This document shows, one piece after another, positions 7,675 to 16,938 of a stretch of 64,000 nucleotides of DNA. Numbering within the stretch: position 1 is the stretch's first letter; every line of letters starts with the position of its first letter. The DNA is taken from the NCBI RefSeq assembly GCF_038003085.1, contig NZ_JBBOOM010000001.1, positions 62,001 to 126,000 of the forward strand, read 5' to 3'. The DNA comes from Psychrobacillus sp. FSL K6-2836. Its GTDB lineage: Bacteria; Bacillota; Bacilli; Bacillales_A; Planococcaceae. Both the position numbers and the translations under genes were made by a program. The notes below the pieces were generated by a model, which ran no database searches, was not told the DNA's origin, and was given only the letters and a program-made list of their open reading frames with translations.

Positions 7675-8379
7675 ATGAAAAGAACCCTTGTAATAAGTGA
7701 TATTCACGGTGAATTAGAGAAGTTTGAACAATTGCTTAGCGAAGTAGAATACGATTCAGAAAATGATCAATTAATCTTATTAGGTGATTACGTGGACCGG
7801 GGACCAAATGCAAAAGGTGTCATCGAAAAAGTAATGAGCTTACAAGAAAGTGGAGCACAATTACTGAAGGGTAATCATGAAGATATGATGATAAAAGCGT
7901 TAACGACAGAAGCAGAAAGGTCATGGAACCATTGGGTAAAGTTGTGTGGTGGAGATAAAACGTTATTTAGCTATGGTTTCTCTGAAATTGATCTTGCTGT
8001 AAGTGAAGAAAAATTTCAAAAACCAATATTACAATCAACTGTACTACAGCAACACTTAGAATTTGTTCAGGGATTAGAAAATTACATAGAAACCTCCGAC
8101 TATATTTTTGTCCATGCCGGTGTACACCCAACGACACCTATTTCTGAGACAAATCCACATGTCTTAATGTGGATTCGAGACGAATTTTATAAAAATTATG
8201 ACGGGGAAAAGATTATCATATTTGGGCATACAGAAACAAGCTCACTTCATGGAGAAGCAGAAAATTACAATGTCTACTTTGGAAGTAATAGAATCATAGG
8301 GATTGATGGTGGAGCTGTATACGGTGGACAATTGAATTGTTTAGAGTTACCTAGTCTGAAAGTGTATAAGGTAAAATAA
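7675..8379 (+). CDS. PPP-family metallophosphoesterase (PrpE/ApaH-like)
   Basis: 234 residues with all signature motifs of the PPP phosphatase family: SDIHGE (residues 8-13), LGDYVDRGPN (about 36-45), LKGNHEDMM (about 63-71), a late VHAGV and FGHTE. These bind two metal ions. Members hydrolyse diadenosine tetraphosphate symmetrically or dephosphorylate proteins; length and sequence fit the small serine/threonine phosphatase or Ap4A hydrolase group. Which substrate applies cannot be read from the sequence. The gene stands alone, with a bidirectional terminator eight bases after the stop. Confidence 0.85.
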   Translation: MKRTLVISDIHGELEKFEQLLSEVEYDSENDQLILLGDYVDRGPNAKGVIEKVMSLQESGAQLLKGNHEDMMIKALTTEAERSWNHWVKLCGGDKTLFSYGFSEIDLAVSEEKFQKPILQSTVLQQHLEFVQGLENYIETSDYIFVHAGVHPTTPISETNPHVLMWIRDEFYKNYDGEKIIIFGHTETSSLHGEAENYNVYFGSNRIIGIDGGAVYGGQLNCLELPSLKVYKVK

Positions 8380-8386
8380 AATCGTT

Positions 8387-8425
8387 ATATTAACCCCTCC
8401 CAAAAGGAACGGGGTTAATATTTTT
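8387..8425. terminator. Bidirectional intrinsic terminator
   Basis: ATATTAACCCC / GGGGTTAATAT, an 11-bp stem followed by TTTTTG. It ends the phosphatase gene. Confidence 0.75.
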
Positions 8426-8735
8426 GTAGTAGCAATTACAGTATTGTTAGACCCATCATTTACTGAAACATTATTACTTCCAGAATTGACTATATAAAAT
8501 TTGTTAATTGATGCAGGACCGGTTGCTCTAGTACCCCTTTCCATTTTCACTACCCATAAACAATGGATTACTAGATAAAATGATTTTACCATTTTTAATA
8601 TTGATTCTCTTAATTATTGGAGAATCAGGTATCCAACATCAAGGCAGCATTTACTACCGCACCCTATTTTGCATTGGTTAAACTTCCACAAAGTACCTGT
8701 ATCTATTAATTTAAATTCATAGTAATCTATGAAAG
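8400..8735 (-). pseudogene. Decayed gene with YVTN beta-propeller-like blade
   Basis: On the minus strand a segment reads NKFYIVNSGSNNVSVNDGSN then NTVIATTK, the classic pattern of one YVTN/YncE beta-propeller blade. Upstream in a second frame lies PIIKRINIKNGKIILSSNPL and in a third frame a cysteine-rich CKIGCGSKCCLDVG. The frames join end to end only through at least two shifts, and there is no ribosome site. This looks like the remains of a secreted or surface propeller-type gene. The coding reconstruction is mine and needs a protein search. Confidence 0.4.
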
Positions 8736-8774
8736 TTATACTACTACTTTCAAACTAGAGGAGAATGGGTTTAA

Positions 8775-10289
8775 GTGAGAAAAGTACTTCCTATTTTTAT
8801 TATATTTTTCTTATTTCTAAGTTTTGGTCCTATAAAAAGTACAGCTGCTGGTAATTCCCTTTCAGTTGGAACTGTTCAAATAGATAATGTTAACGTATTA
8901 AGTTTACCTAAACAAGGTTCGACTATTATCACCACTTTAAAAAAAGGGGAAGAATTCCCTATCCTTTCCACTGCTTTAGGAGACTCTTCTACCGTTATCA
9001 TGCATACTGTAATTTCAGGAAATACATTATGGAAAATTTCAAACCAATACGGGATTCCAATAAGTGAACTTCAAAAGACAAACAAGCTTACTTCCACAGA
9101 AATCCGAATTGGACAGAAAATAATAATTCCACAAACACATAAACAATATACTGTTATGAATGGTGATACTTTATGGAAAATTTCCAAAAAGTTCGAAGTA
9201 GCTATCACTGATCTAACCAAATTGAACAATCTACAATCTGCAGACCTAGTTATCGGACAAAAATTAAACATTCCCGATTATTACGTACAAGTTCAGTTGT
9301 TAGGTGGTAAAAAAGGCTGGGTTAATAAATCACTTTTAAAACAAAAGAATCAACAACGAATCGTAATGGGTTGGAAGTATAATGGAAGTCCCCAAAATTA
9401 TGCCCAACAATTGAACCATTCGAATTTAAATGTGGTGTCACCCCGTTGGTATACTTTAAGCAATACAGGAACTTTTGTTTCCATTACAGCCGATACAAAA
9501 TATCTGAAGGATGCACATAGCAAGGGCAAAGAAGTATGGCCACTATTTGGGAATAAATTCGACCCTGTTTTAACTGATTCAATATTAAGTAATCCTACAA
9601 AACGTCAAAAATTAGTGTCAACTCTCAAAGATTCTTTAGTCCAAACAAAAAGCGATGGAATAAATGTGGACTTTGAAAACATCGATCCGAAAAACAAACA
9701 AGATTTTGTCCGCTTCGTAACCGAACTTAAAAAAGCGCTTCAGCCACATGGAATTAAAGTATCTGTTGACGTTACTCGTGAAAACGGAGATCCTTTTTGG
9801 TCTGGTAGTCTCGACCGCAAAGCATTAGGTCAGGCTGCTGACTATATCATTATGATGGGTTATGACGAGCATTGGGGAGGTAGCCCAGTAGCGGGATCTG
9901 TAGCGTCTATGCCATGGGTTAAAGAAGGCGTTGAACTTCTAATGAAAGATGTACCATCTCATAAAATCGTCTTGGCAATACCCTTCTACACAAGAGAATG
10001 GGTTACCAATTTAACGACAAAAAAAGTGAAAAGTATCGATCGCACAATGAGTGAGGTAGAGCAAATTATCTCTTCAAAACGTCTTATAAAAGTTTGGGAT
10101 CAAAATACCCAACAAAATTATGTAGAATATACTGCAAACGGAGAAAAGCACCAAATATGGGTGGAGGATAAACAATCTATCAAACTTCGTATCAACATCG
10201 CAACCCAATTTAACCTAGGCGGCGCAGCTGCTTGGTACATTGGCTCTGAAACTCCTGATATTTGGAATGTATACCATTTCAATAAGTAA
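8775..10289 (+). CDS. LysM/SH3 glycoside hydrolase family 18 protein (spore or wall hydrolase)
   Basis: 504 residues: a signal peptide (1-25, cleaved near STAA), an SH3b-type half (about 30-75), two LysM repeats (about 75-120 and 123-168), the other SH3b half (YVQVQLLGGKKGWVNKSLL), then a GH18 barrel (190-504). The GH18 catalytic motif DGINVDFE near residue 296 is intact, with its acid/base glutamate. Relatives such as YaaH/SleL act on spore-cortex or wall N-acetylglucosamine links. The start is GTG at 8775 after AGAGGAG with a 12-base spacer. The two LysM units seem inserted inside the SH3 domain, which is unusual. A terminator follows. Confidence 0.85.
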   Translation: MRKVLPIFIIFFLFLSFGPIKSTAAGNSLSVGTVQIDNVNVLSLPKQGSTIITTLKKGEEFPILSTALGDSSTVIMHTVISGNTLWKISNQYGIPISELQKTNKLTSTEIRIGQKIIIPQTHKQYTVMNGDTLWKISKKFEVAITDLTKLNNLQSADLVIGQKLNIPDYYVQVQLLGGKKGWVNKSLLKQKNQQRIVMGWKYNGSPQNYAQQLNHSNLNVVSPRWYTLSNTGTFVSITADTKYLKDAHSKGKEVWPLFGNKFDPVLTDSILSNPTKRQKLVSTLKDSLVQTKSDGINVDFENIDPKNKQDFVRFVTELKKALQPHGIKVSVDVTRENGDPFWSGSLDRKALGQAADYIIMMGYDEHWGGSPVAGSVASMPWVKEGVELLMKDVPSHKIVLAIPFYTREWVTNLTTKKVKSIDRTMSEVEQIISSKRLIKVWDQNTQQNYVEYTANGEKHQIWVEDKQSIKLRINIATQFNLGGAAAWYIGSETPDIWNVYHFNK

Positions 10290-10331
10290 TTTGGAGTAGG
10301 AAACCGTCTATAGAATTTGAAACTCTTTCTT

Positions 10332-10373
10332 CAACCTGGGTCCATTATTTAGATGGACTCAGGTTGTTTTTAT
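10332..10373 (+). terminator. Intrinsic terminator
   Basis: CAACCTGGGTCCAT / ATGGACTCAGGTTG, one mismatch, followed by TTTTTATT. Ends the GH18 gene. Confidence 0.85.
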
Positions 10374-10391
10374 TATTCCCTTTCAGTAAAA

Positions 10392-10426
10392 GGTACCGGG
10401 TTCTCCTTGTATGAGAACCCGGTACC
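10392..10426. repeat. Perfect GC-rich inverted repeat
   Basis: GGTACCGGGTTCTC / GAGAACCCGGTACC with a seven-base loop and no T-tract. It does not look like a terminator. Confidence 0.7.
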
Positions 10427-10521
10427 CAGCGCTAGTCCAATAAGAACAAATAAAAATGTTCGCATACTTATAATAGTTGCTATCCTACTTTTATGTTTTT
10501 CACTAGTATATAGATAGCAAA

Positions 10522-10570
10522 AGAAGTTAATTGCCTATATGAGGTAGACAATTAACTTCTCTTTCTTTTT
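10522..10570 (+). terminator. Terminator-like hairpin without an obvious gene
   Basis: AGAAGTTAATTG / CAATTAACTTCT, 12 perfect pairs, followed by CTTTCTTTTT. No gene ends directly upstream. Confidence 0.45.
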
Positions 10571-10641
10571 AAACGCATTTTATAGTGACTTCCTAATAAG
10601 TCAAAGACATAATTTAAGTGATTCAATTTATAAGGTAGTAC

Positions 10642-10788
10642 CTACCTTGGTGTTGATTCCACAACATCTCCATATTGATACACATCATAGAATCCAACTG
10701 TGCCACTACCCCCGTCAACAACTAAATCTTTACTTTGTACTTTCAAAGAATAAAATACTTTTCCATTTGAGTCTTCTTGTAAAATCAC
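10642..10788 (-). pseudogene. C-terminal gene fragment (48 codons)
   Basis: On the minus strand a frame reads from GTG 10788 (VILQEDSNGKVFYSL...) through DLVVDGGSGTVGFYDVY to the end VVESTPR. The composition looks like genuine protein. It has no ribosome site, and an in-frame TAA lies three codons upstream, so it appears to be the tail of a decayed or truncated gene. The family is not recognised. Confidence 0.4.
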
Positions 10789-10829
10789 TGTGTGTTATTA
10801 ATGCAAACATCTGAAAGTTCAATCCGTCC

Positions 10830-11267
10830 TCATTCTTTGGGATGAAGAAATACCAGAATTTTACCAGCCTGAGCGTCATTAGAATAGCTTTCGGCTTCAT
10901 CATCAGGAACTCCAATCTCCATAAGAGTATGCTTTAACCCGCCAGCACCAGAGTTGGCCCCTATAACTGCTCCACCAATTGTTGTTATAATAGGACCTGC
11001 AGCCAACACAGCGCCAAATCCAGGAATCAATACAGTGGATAACCCTGCGATCACGCCAGCTATGCCAATTGCTCCTCCTGTTACAGCTCCAGCAATGACT
11101 CCATCCTTAATAGAGGATTTTACTTCCTGTGTGATTCCAGATAGTTCTTTTATATTTTTACCAATAACTGAAATTTCTTCATTTGTATAGCCTTTCTCTT
11201 TTAAATCTTCAACCACTTCAGCAGCTTCTTGTTCATTTTCGTATGCGCCAATAACATGATTTTTCAA
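10830..11267 (-). CDS. General stress protein 17M-like (YflT family)
   Basis: 145 residues. Residues 1-55 form the conserved head KNHVIGAYENEQEAAEVVED then LKEKGYTNEEISVIGK of the YflT/GSP17M family. Residues 60-110 are a glycine/alanine-rich segment (AGAVTGGAIGIAGVIAGLST), and the tail contains GVPDDEAE, typical of the family. In B. subtilis relatives are SigB-controlled general stress proteins of unknown mechanism. A SigB-like promoter at 11305-11330 agrees with that. Monocistronic. Confidence 0.85.
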   Translation of the reverse strand: MKNHVIGAYENEQEAAEVVEDLKEKGYTNEEISVIGKNIKELSGITQEVKSSIKDGVIAGAVTGGAIGIAGVIAGLSTVLIPGFGAVLAAGPIITTIGGAVIGANSGAGGLKHTLMEIGVPDDEAESYSNDAQAGKILVFLHPKE

Positions 11268-11304
11268 TAAAGATTACCTCCTGTTTGCTTCAGCTAAGTA
11301 TTCT

Positions 11305-11330
11305 TTACCCGTTCTTTAGTTCTTTTAGAC
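11305..11330 (-). promoter_or_regulatory. SigB-like promoter
   Basis: On the minus strand GTCTAA, a 14-base spacer, then GGGTAA, close to the SigB consensus GTTTAA-N12-14-GGGTAT. It lies 38 bases upstream of the YflT-family start codon. Confidence 0.6.
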
Positions 11331-11491
11331 ACATTCACGTTCAAGCTTCACTCTTTGTAAAATTACGAATATTATAAATGCTTCTCACATTCCCTCTGCA
11401 AGGTTAAGTCTTGATAATTTCTCTTTATCTACCCAAAATATACTATCTTCATCAGTTTTATCAAGATTTTTAAACCTATGGATTACAACTT

Positions 11492-11528
11492 AAAAAAGTC
11501 GATTTCATGAAATAAGAAATCGACTTTT
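11492..11528 (-). terminator. Intrinsic terminator, probably of metA
   Basis: Perfect 13-bp stem AAAAGTCGATTTC / GAAATCGACTTTT with T6 on the minus strand, 117 bases beyond the metA stop. The remaining sequence between 11331 and 11491 shows nothing recognisable. Confidence 0.7.
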
Positions 11529-11644
11529 ATGGACTTGTTTTCAATTAATCAATACTCACACTAAGGTTCTATTTGCCTTACTGTTTCCCTTTATGTTAAA
11601 AAAGATACTTTTTCGTCATGAATAACTAAGCTGACCTTTCAAAG

Positions 11645-12553
11645 TCATTCCCATTCATATGGAGTTTCTTGGTACACATAATAATTCAACCAATTGGAAA
11701 AAAGCAGATGTGTATGTGAGCGCCATAAATTCAATGGTTTTTGTGTTGGATCATCATTCAGAAAATAGTTTTCTGGCACATCGATTTCCACACCTTTTTC
11801 GATATCTCTTTGATATTCGTCAGAAAGTGTAGTTGCATCATATTCTAAGTGACCGGTAATCATAATATGCTTTTTATCCATCGATATTACTAGGAAAACA
11901 CCTGCATCTTCTGAATTGGAAAGCAATGTCAATCGTGAATCTTGTTTAATCTCGTCGTAGGACACGGTTGTGTAACGTGACACTGGCGCGTAAAATTCAT
12001 CATTAAATCCTCGAACTAACTGTACGGTTGGATCGGATAACCGATGACTAAACACTCCAAAACATTTTTTCGGCAGGTCATATTTACCGATACCGTAATG
12101 ATGATAAAGTGCTGCCTGCGCCCCCCAACAAATATGCAGAACAGAAGTCACATGCGTTTTGGTCCAATCCATTATTTCAGTCATCTCGCTCCAATAATTA
12201 ACGTGTTCAAATGGTAGATGTTCAATTGGGGCACCAGTGATGATCATACCATCATATCTTCGATGTTCGATCTCCTTAAACGTCGTATAGAAAGTATCCA
12301 AATGAGTTTTACTAACATTTTTTGAATCATGGGTTGCCATATGTAAAAATGTCACATTTACTTGTAAAGATGTATTTCCCAATAAACGCAGCAATTGAAG
12401 CTCGGTTTTCTCTTTTTCTGGCATAAGATTCAAGATAATTATATTTAATGGGCGTATATCTTGGGTTATTGCTCGATCAGTATCCATGATAAATATCTTC
12501 TCTTTTTTAAGATGTTCAGCTGCTGGCAATTGTTTAGGTATATTTATTGGCAA
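11645..12553 (-). CDS. metA: Homoserine O-acyltransferase (acetyltransferase type)
   Basis: 302 residues, full length for MetA, which acylates homoserine in the first committed step of methionine synthesis. Visible are the N-terminal [14 protein letters not shown], the nucleophile region [15 protein letters not shown] with its cysteine, and GHLEYD with the catalytic His and Glu. Bacillus MetA enzymes generally use acetyl-CoA despite older 'succinyl' names. The frame is open to an ATG at 12577, but that ATG lies in the riboswitch terminator. TTG 12553, seven bases after GAGGAGGA, gives the canonical MPINIPKQ start. Control is by the SAM-I riboswitch upstream. Confidence 0.92.
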   Translation of the reverse strand: MPINIPKQLPAAEHLKKEKIFIMDTDRAITQDIRPLNIIILNLMPEKEKTELQLLRLLGNTSLQVNVTFLHMATHDSKNVSKTHLDTFYTTFKEIEHRRYDGMIITGAPIEHLPFEHVNYWSEMTEIMDWTKTHVTSVLHICWGAQAALYHHYGIGKYDLPKKCFGVFSHRLSDPTVQLVRGFNDEFYAPVSRYTTVSYDEIKQDSRLTLLSNSEDAGVFLVISMDKKHIMITGHLEYDATTLSDEYQRDIEKGVEIDVPENYFLNDDPTQKPLNLWRSHTHLLFSNWLNYYVYQETPYEWE

Positions 12554-12575
12554 GTAGTTCTCCTCCTCTAAATTC

Positions 12576-12611
12576 AAAAACCCTCTTTCCTATTAATAAG
12601 AAAAGAGGGTG
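12576..12611 (-). terminator. Riboswitch-controlled terminator of metA
   Basis: Minus-strand ACCCTCTTTTC / GGAAAGAGGGT stem followed by T5, directly upstream of the metA ribosome site. Confidence 0.85.
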
Positions 12612-12733
12612 AACTTTTTGCTCTCGATTCTTATCTTTCAAGAAATTATCTTGTAGGAGTTAGCACCTTTCTGACAGATCAGAGGTTGCTGAAGCTTCAA
12701 CGGGCCATGTCCCTCAGCTTCTCTTGATAAGAG
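12576..12733 (-). ncRNA. SAM-I (S-box) riboswitch
   Basis: The minus strand carries the S-box core in order: TCTTATC-AAGAGAAGCTGAGGGA, CTGGCCC-like GACATGGCCC, GAAGCTTCAGCAACC, then AAGGTGCTAACTCCT and the closing GATAAGA that pairs with the first strand (P1). The aptamer spans about 12629-12731. The terminator follows at 12576-12611. SAM binding is expected to favour termination and turn off metA. Confidence 0.93.
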
Positions 12734-12798
12734 TTATTAAATTATATTGTTCTTCATTAGAGAATATTAACATTTGTTTTCAAATAATTCAACCTCTT

Positions 12799-14799
12799 TT
12801 AAACTTTAAAACGATTCACTGCATCAGCTAGTTTATCGCTAAGCTCCGTTAAGGTCTCAGACGCTTCCGCTACTGATTGGATTGCTCGAAGCTGTTCATC
12901 GGATGATGCACTCACTTCTTCACATGCCGCAGCAGTTTGCTCCGAAGTTGCGGCCATCACTTGAATTGTATCTACGACTTGATCCTTATAGTTGGAAATC
13001 TGTTCGATTTCTGCTGACACTGTATCAATGGAAGTTCGCAAACTATTCATCAGCAAAGATATTTCACTGAATGTCACTTCCGTATCGGTTACAATAGACC
13101 CTTGTTTTTGGAACGTTTTAATGGTGTTTGCCATTTGTTCCCCCACAATATGGGATTCACTTTGTAGTTCTGTAATAGTATGTTTTACTACCTCTGTTGC
13201 TTTTGCAGATTGCTCTGCAAGTTTTCGTACTTCATCTGCCACAACTGCAAATCCTTTTCCATGCTCCCCTGCACGAGCTGCTTCAATACTTGCATTCAAT
13301 GCGAGCAGATTCGTTTGTGCAGAGATTTCCATAATAGTTTCCATAACACTACTAATCGCTTTTACTTTAACTTCTAAAGTAGTAAACAACGTAGACATAG
13401 AAGTAAGATTAGATTCCCAGCTATGAAAGGATGTTTTCAATTCACTCATTTGCTTTTGTCCATTTGTATTCATGGTGTTTGCTTTTGTAGCTATCTCCGT
13501 CATCATTACTGATTTTTCATTGATAAGATTGATTTGTTCACTTAAGTGAACTGAACTCTCCGTTACTTCTCCAGCATCTTCTGCGGATTTGGAGGCACCT
13601 TCTGCGATTTCACTAACAGCTAAAGATACTTGTTCCGCAGAAGCATTTGTTTCTTCCGCTACTGCACTTAAACTTTCAGAATTCGACTGCACGTTATTAG
13701 CCGACTGTTTTACTACTTGAATAATTTCATTCATATTTGTAGCCATTTTGTTAAAGTTTATTGCTAACTGACCAATTTCATCCTTGGTTTTTATATTTGC
13801 TTGAACCGTTAAATCTCCATCAGCAATAAAATCCATCAACTTTTTTAGCTGTTCGATTGGTTTTAAAATACGACTGATGATGAAATATAAGACAATAAAT
13901 ATCAATGCCTCAATAGATAATACAATAGTGATAAGCAATGTACGAATGCTGTCTGCAGTTTGATTTATCTTACTTTCCTCGTAAACAGCCCCTAGTTTCC
14001 AATCTAATCCTGGTAATGAGCTAAATATAGTAATAGTACCGTCATTTACGTCAGTTATCTCTCCATTATCAGTGGAGTTAGAAATCATCGTTTCAACGGA
14101 TGAATACTCGGATAGATTTTCACCAAATAAAGTTGGATGAACGATAGCGTTCCCATCCGCATCCACAATAATCGGATAGCCACCATAGCCTAAATCATTG
14201 TTTGCTATTGTTTCTGTTAACTTCGATAGTAGAATGTCAATAGCAAGCACACCGACCACTTTACCATCTTTAATAACTGCTTTTGCACCAGAAATAGCAT
14301 ATTCCCCGGTAGCAGCATCTACAAAAGGTCTTGACCAGCTAAAACTATCTTAGTTTGAAACAGCGTTTATATACCATTCCCTTGAAGTAGGATCAAAACC
14401 TGCTCCAAGGTCTGATTCCGGAATTATTTCGATCGATTTATCTGGTAGAGCTATATACACAGAAGCCACAGCGTCATATAAAGAAACAAATTCATTAAAT
14501 CTAATATCTAATTGTTTCTCTAATTGATTGGCTAACATGTGATCAGTCGCTTTAGCGCTATTTTGAAAATCTACAATTTCATTGGAAGTGGATAATTGTA
14601 GAAGACCTTTTTCATATACAGCTAAATAATTCTGAATGGTAGTCGACATCTCATCAACTATAACATGGCTTTGATCAATTAAATCTTTCTTCGTCTTTTC
14701 GCTTATAGTGCTCGTACTAATTGTTATTAATGGTGCCATACTTATAATAATTAAAGCCATTACAGCAACAATTATTTTCCACTTAATAGATTTCCTCAT
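12799..14799 (-). pseudogene. Methyl-accepting chemotaxis protein gene with internal stop
   Basis: Two abutting frames form one chemoreceptor of about 665 codons, interrupted by a TAA at 14350-14352. The first 149 codons have a transmembrane segment (about residues 9-30) and the start of a double-Cache sensor ending PTSREWYINAVSN. After the stop the same frame continues [20 protein letters not shown], then the second Cache lobe, a second membrane segment, HAMP, and the MCP signalling domain with its hairpin tip ([19 protein letters not shown]). AAA or GAA to TAA would explain it. It could be a young pseudogene, a readthrough case, or a sequencing error. Confidence 0.85.
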
Positions 14800-14873
14800 G
14801 TTACAACTTCTTTCTGCAAGTATTGAATATGCCCCGATATGAATATTTCATATATAAGTATATTTATACTATA

Positions 14874-14900
14874 ATATCGGTTCAATATATGAGAATGTTA
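14874..14900 (-). promoter_or_regulatory. SigD-like (flagellar sigma) promoter of the chemoreceptor
   Basis: On the minus strand TAAC, 15 bases, ACCGATAT, close to the SigD consensus TAAA-N15-GCCGATAA. It is 75 bases upstream of the chemoreceptor ATG, in the expected place for a motility-regulon gene. Confidence 0.6.
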
Positions 14901-14950
14901 ATATAACATTATAGGATTTTAGATATTAAGTTTGAGTTTCGGAATAGTTA

Positions 14951-16819
14951 TCATCCTTCATACTCCAACCATTCCATCATTAAAATTTCTAATTTTTGTT
15001 CGTTTGACCGGATAGATTCCAATAGCTTTTCATATATTTCCCAGTCACTTTCTATCTCCATTTTTTCTTTTAAAATGGAAATTTCTTCTTCTATTGCTGA
15101 AATCTTATCTTCGATCTTTTGTTCTTTATCCTGTTTTTTCGTAGGTTGTACGATCTTTACTTTTTCCGCTATTATCTCACCAATTTCTTGCTTAGATTGA
15201 ATTTCTCCCCACTTTATTCTTGCCCACTCATATGGTCCCTCAAAAGTAGTTAGCTGTCCCTGCTCCAACCAAGCAGTTTTCGGAAATAGTTTATTTAAAA
15301 AATATCGGTCATGTGACACAGCCAATATAGTTCCATCAAAATCCGCTAAAGCATCCTCTAGTACTTCTCTCGAATCGATATCCAAGTGGTTCGTCGGTTC
15401 ATCGAGTATCAGTAGATTTATATCCTGATGCATGAGTTGTGCCAAACGAAGCCTCATTCGCTCTCCTCCACTTAAATCACCTATTCTTTTGAATACATCA
15501 GGTCCATAAAACATAAACCTTGCGAGAATATGTCGTGCATCACCCTCAAACATATTCAGTTCACCTCGAAATACATCAATTAGTCTAGCCTTCGGATCCT
15601 GAATTTCGAAATGCTGGGATAAATAACCTACACGGACATTACTACCGAGCCTAGCTTCTCCGTTATCAATAGGTATCTCACCCCTCAATATATTTAATAT
15701 GGTGGATTTTCCTGAACCGTTTCGACCGACAATAGCAACTCGATCCTTCCAGTAAAGATTAAGCTGTGCATTTTCTAATAAGACCTTATCACCAAATGAT
15801 TTATGAACATTTTTCATCATGACTACTTCTTTACCACTTCTAGATGCGAATTCAAATGAAAGCTCCATTTTTTTCGGATCGATTAATGGTTTTCTCACTT
15901 TCACCATTCGTTCTAAAGCTCTTTCCATGTTACGTGCCTGGCGAAATAGCTTTGGATTTGGTGGCACCGCTTCATTTGCCCACTGTCTTAGACGTCTTAT
16001 TGCTTCTTTCATTTTTTTGATCTTTTTCTGCTGTTCCTCATACTCCTGGAACTCACGCATTAATCTAGCTTCTTTTTCTAAAGTATACGAAGAATAATTT
16101 CCATGATAAAGAGAAAGCTCTCCTTCCTCTAGATCAGCAATCTTGGTCACAACCTTATCTAAGAAATAACGGTCATGCGCAATGATAACAACAGTTCCAG
16201 AATAGCCAATCAAATATTGTTCCAGCCATTCTACAGCAAATAAATCTAGATGATTGGTTGGTTCATCCAACAGTAAAATATCTGGATTCGACAGCAGTAT
16301 CTTCCCTAGCATTATTTTCGTCTGTTCCCCACCACTTAAATTAGTAAAAGACTGATTAACAAATCCCGAAAGCTGAAGACCTTGCACCACTTTTTCAATT
16401 TCAGAATCCATTGTATAACCGCCTAAAAGCGTGAATTGTTCTTGAATTTCTCCGTATTGTTGGAGAAGACGTTCCATCTCCCCAGACTCTAGAGTTGCCA
16501 TTTGTTGTTCCATTTGGATCATTTTTTTTAGCAGCTCAGCAATACTTTGAAAAGCAAAATGGAGAACATCAAGACCAGTTACCTCTTCTGAATAAGTTGG
16601 TATTTGAGCCAGATAACCGATTGATGTACCTTTCTTAAAGTGAATAGATCCTTCGTCAGGGCTTTCAATACCGGCCAACAATTTGAATAAAGTAGTTTTA
16701 CCAGTTCCATTTCGACCAACAATGGCTAATCTATCTCCCGTTTTAATCTCTAGCGACAATTCTTCAAAAATTGTATTTCCTCCGAGCATTTTAGTTATAT
16801 TTTGTATTGTACATATCAT
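14951..16819 (-). CDS. ABC-F family ATPase, probable ribosome-protection type
   Basis: 622 residues with two ATP-binding cassettes and no membrane segments. Cassette 1 has GRNGTGKTT, LSGGEQTK and LLDEPTNHLD. Cassette 2 has GRNGSGKST, LSGGERMR and LILDEPTNHLD. Between them lies the ABC-F linker (about residues 245-310, including RQWANEAVPPNPKLFRQARN), and a charged coiled-coil tail follows residue 540. ABC-F proteins act on the ribosomal E/P site; some protect against antibiotics, others aid translation. The start is ATG 16819 after GAAGGGA. A leader peptide and attenuator upstream strongly resemble drug-inducible resistance genes, but the drug class is unknown. Confidence 0.85.
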   Translation of the reverse strand: MICTIQNITKMLGGNTIFEELSLEIKTGDRLAIVGRNGTGKTTLFKLLAGIESPDEGSIHFKKGTSIGYLAQIPTYSEEVTGLDVLHFAFQSIAELLKKMIQMEQQMATLESGEMERLLQQYGEIQEQFTLLGGYTMDSEIEKVVQGLQLSGFVNQSFTNLSGGEQTKIMLGKILLSNPDILLLDEPTNHLDLFAVEWLEQYLIGYSGTVVIIAHDRYFLDKVVTKIADLEEGELSLYHGNYSSYTLEKEARLMREFQEYEEQQKKIKKMKEAIRRLRQWANEAVPPNPKLFRQARNMERALERMVKVRKPLIDPKKMELSFEFASRSGKEVVMMKNVHKSFGDKVLLENAQLNLYWKDRVAIVGRNGSGKSTILNILRGEIPIDNGEARLGSNVRVGYLSQHFEIQDPKARLIDVFRGELNMFEGDARHILARFMFYGPDVFKRIGDLSGGERMRLRLAQLMHQDINLLILDEPTNHLDIDSREVLEDALADFDGTILAVSHDRYFLNKLFPKTAWLEQGQLTTFEGPYEWARIKWGEIQSKQEIGEIIAEKVKIVQPTKKQDKEQKIEDKISAIEEEISILKEKMEIESDWEIYEKLLESIRSNEQKLEILMMEWLEYEG

Positions 16820-16872
16820 TATGAACGCTTCCCTTCGTTTCTTTATAAGCTGGAAGCGAGTCTTTTTTCGCA

Positions 16873-16906
16873 ACAAAAAAAGACTGTCTAAAAAGCACAG
16901 TCTTTT
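16873..16906 (-). terminator. Attenuator in the ABC-F leader
   Basis: Minus-strand AAGACTGT / ACAGTCTT stem followed by T7, between the leader-peptide stop and the ABC-F start. Its first arm can alternatively pair with the sequence just after the leader stop codon (GAAGTCATTCTTTCG with CGAAAAGACTG), an antiterminator geometry. Confidence 0.7.
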
Positions 16907-16938
16907 CGCTACCTTGTTGGATCCGAAAGAATGACTTC

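Larger units (their letters stand above)
10290..10641. other. Intergenic region with three hairpins
   Basis: Contains the GH18 gene terminator, a perfect 14-bp palindrome (10392-10426) and a second terminator-like hairpin (10522-10570). A short hydrophobic reading frame between them (about 10447-10518) has no usable start codon and is not called. Confidence 0.5.

Noticed and set aside
12992-13426. 144-codon ORF antisense to the chemoreceptor
   Set aside because: Shadow of the MCP signalling domain; no ribosome site or recognisable family.
14350-14799. A separate 149-residue sensor protein
   Set aside because: The frame continues after the stop with the rest of a chemoreceptor, so it is one interrupted gene.
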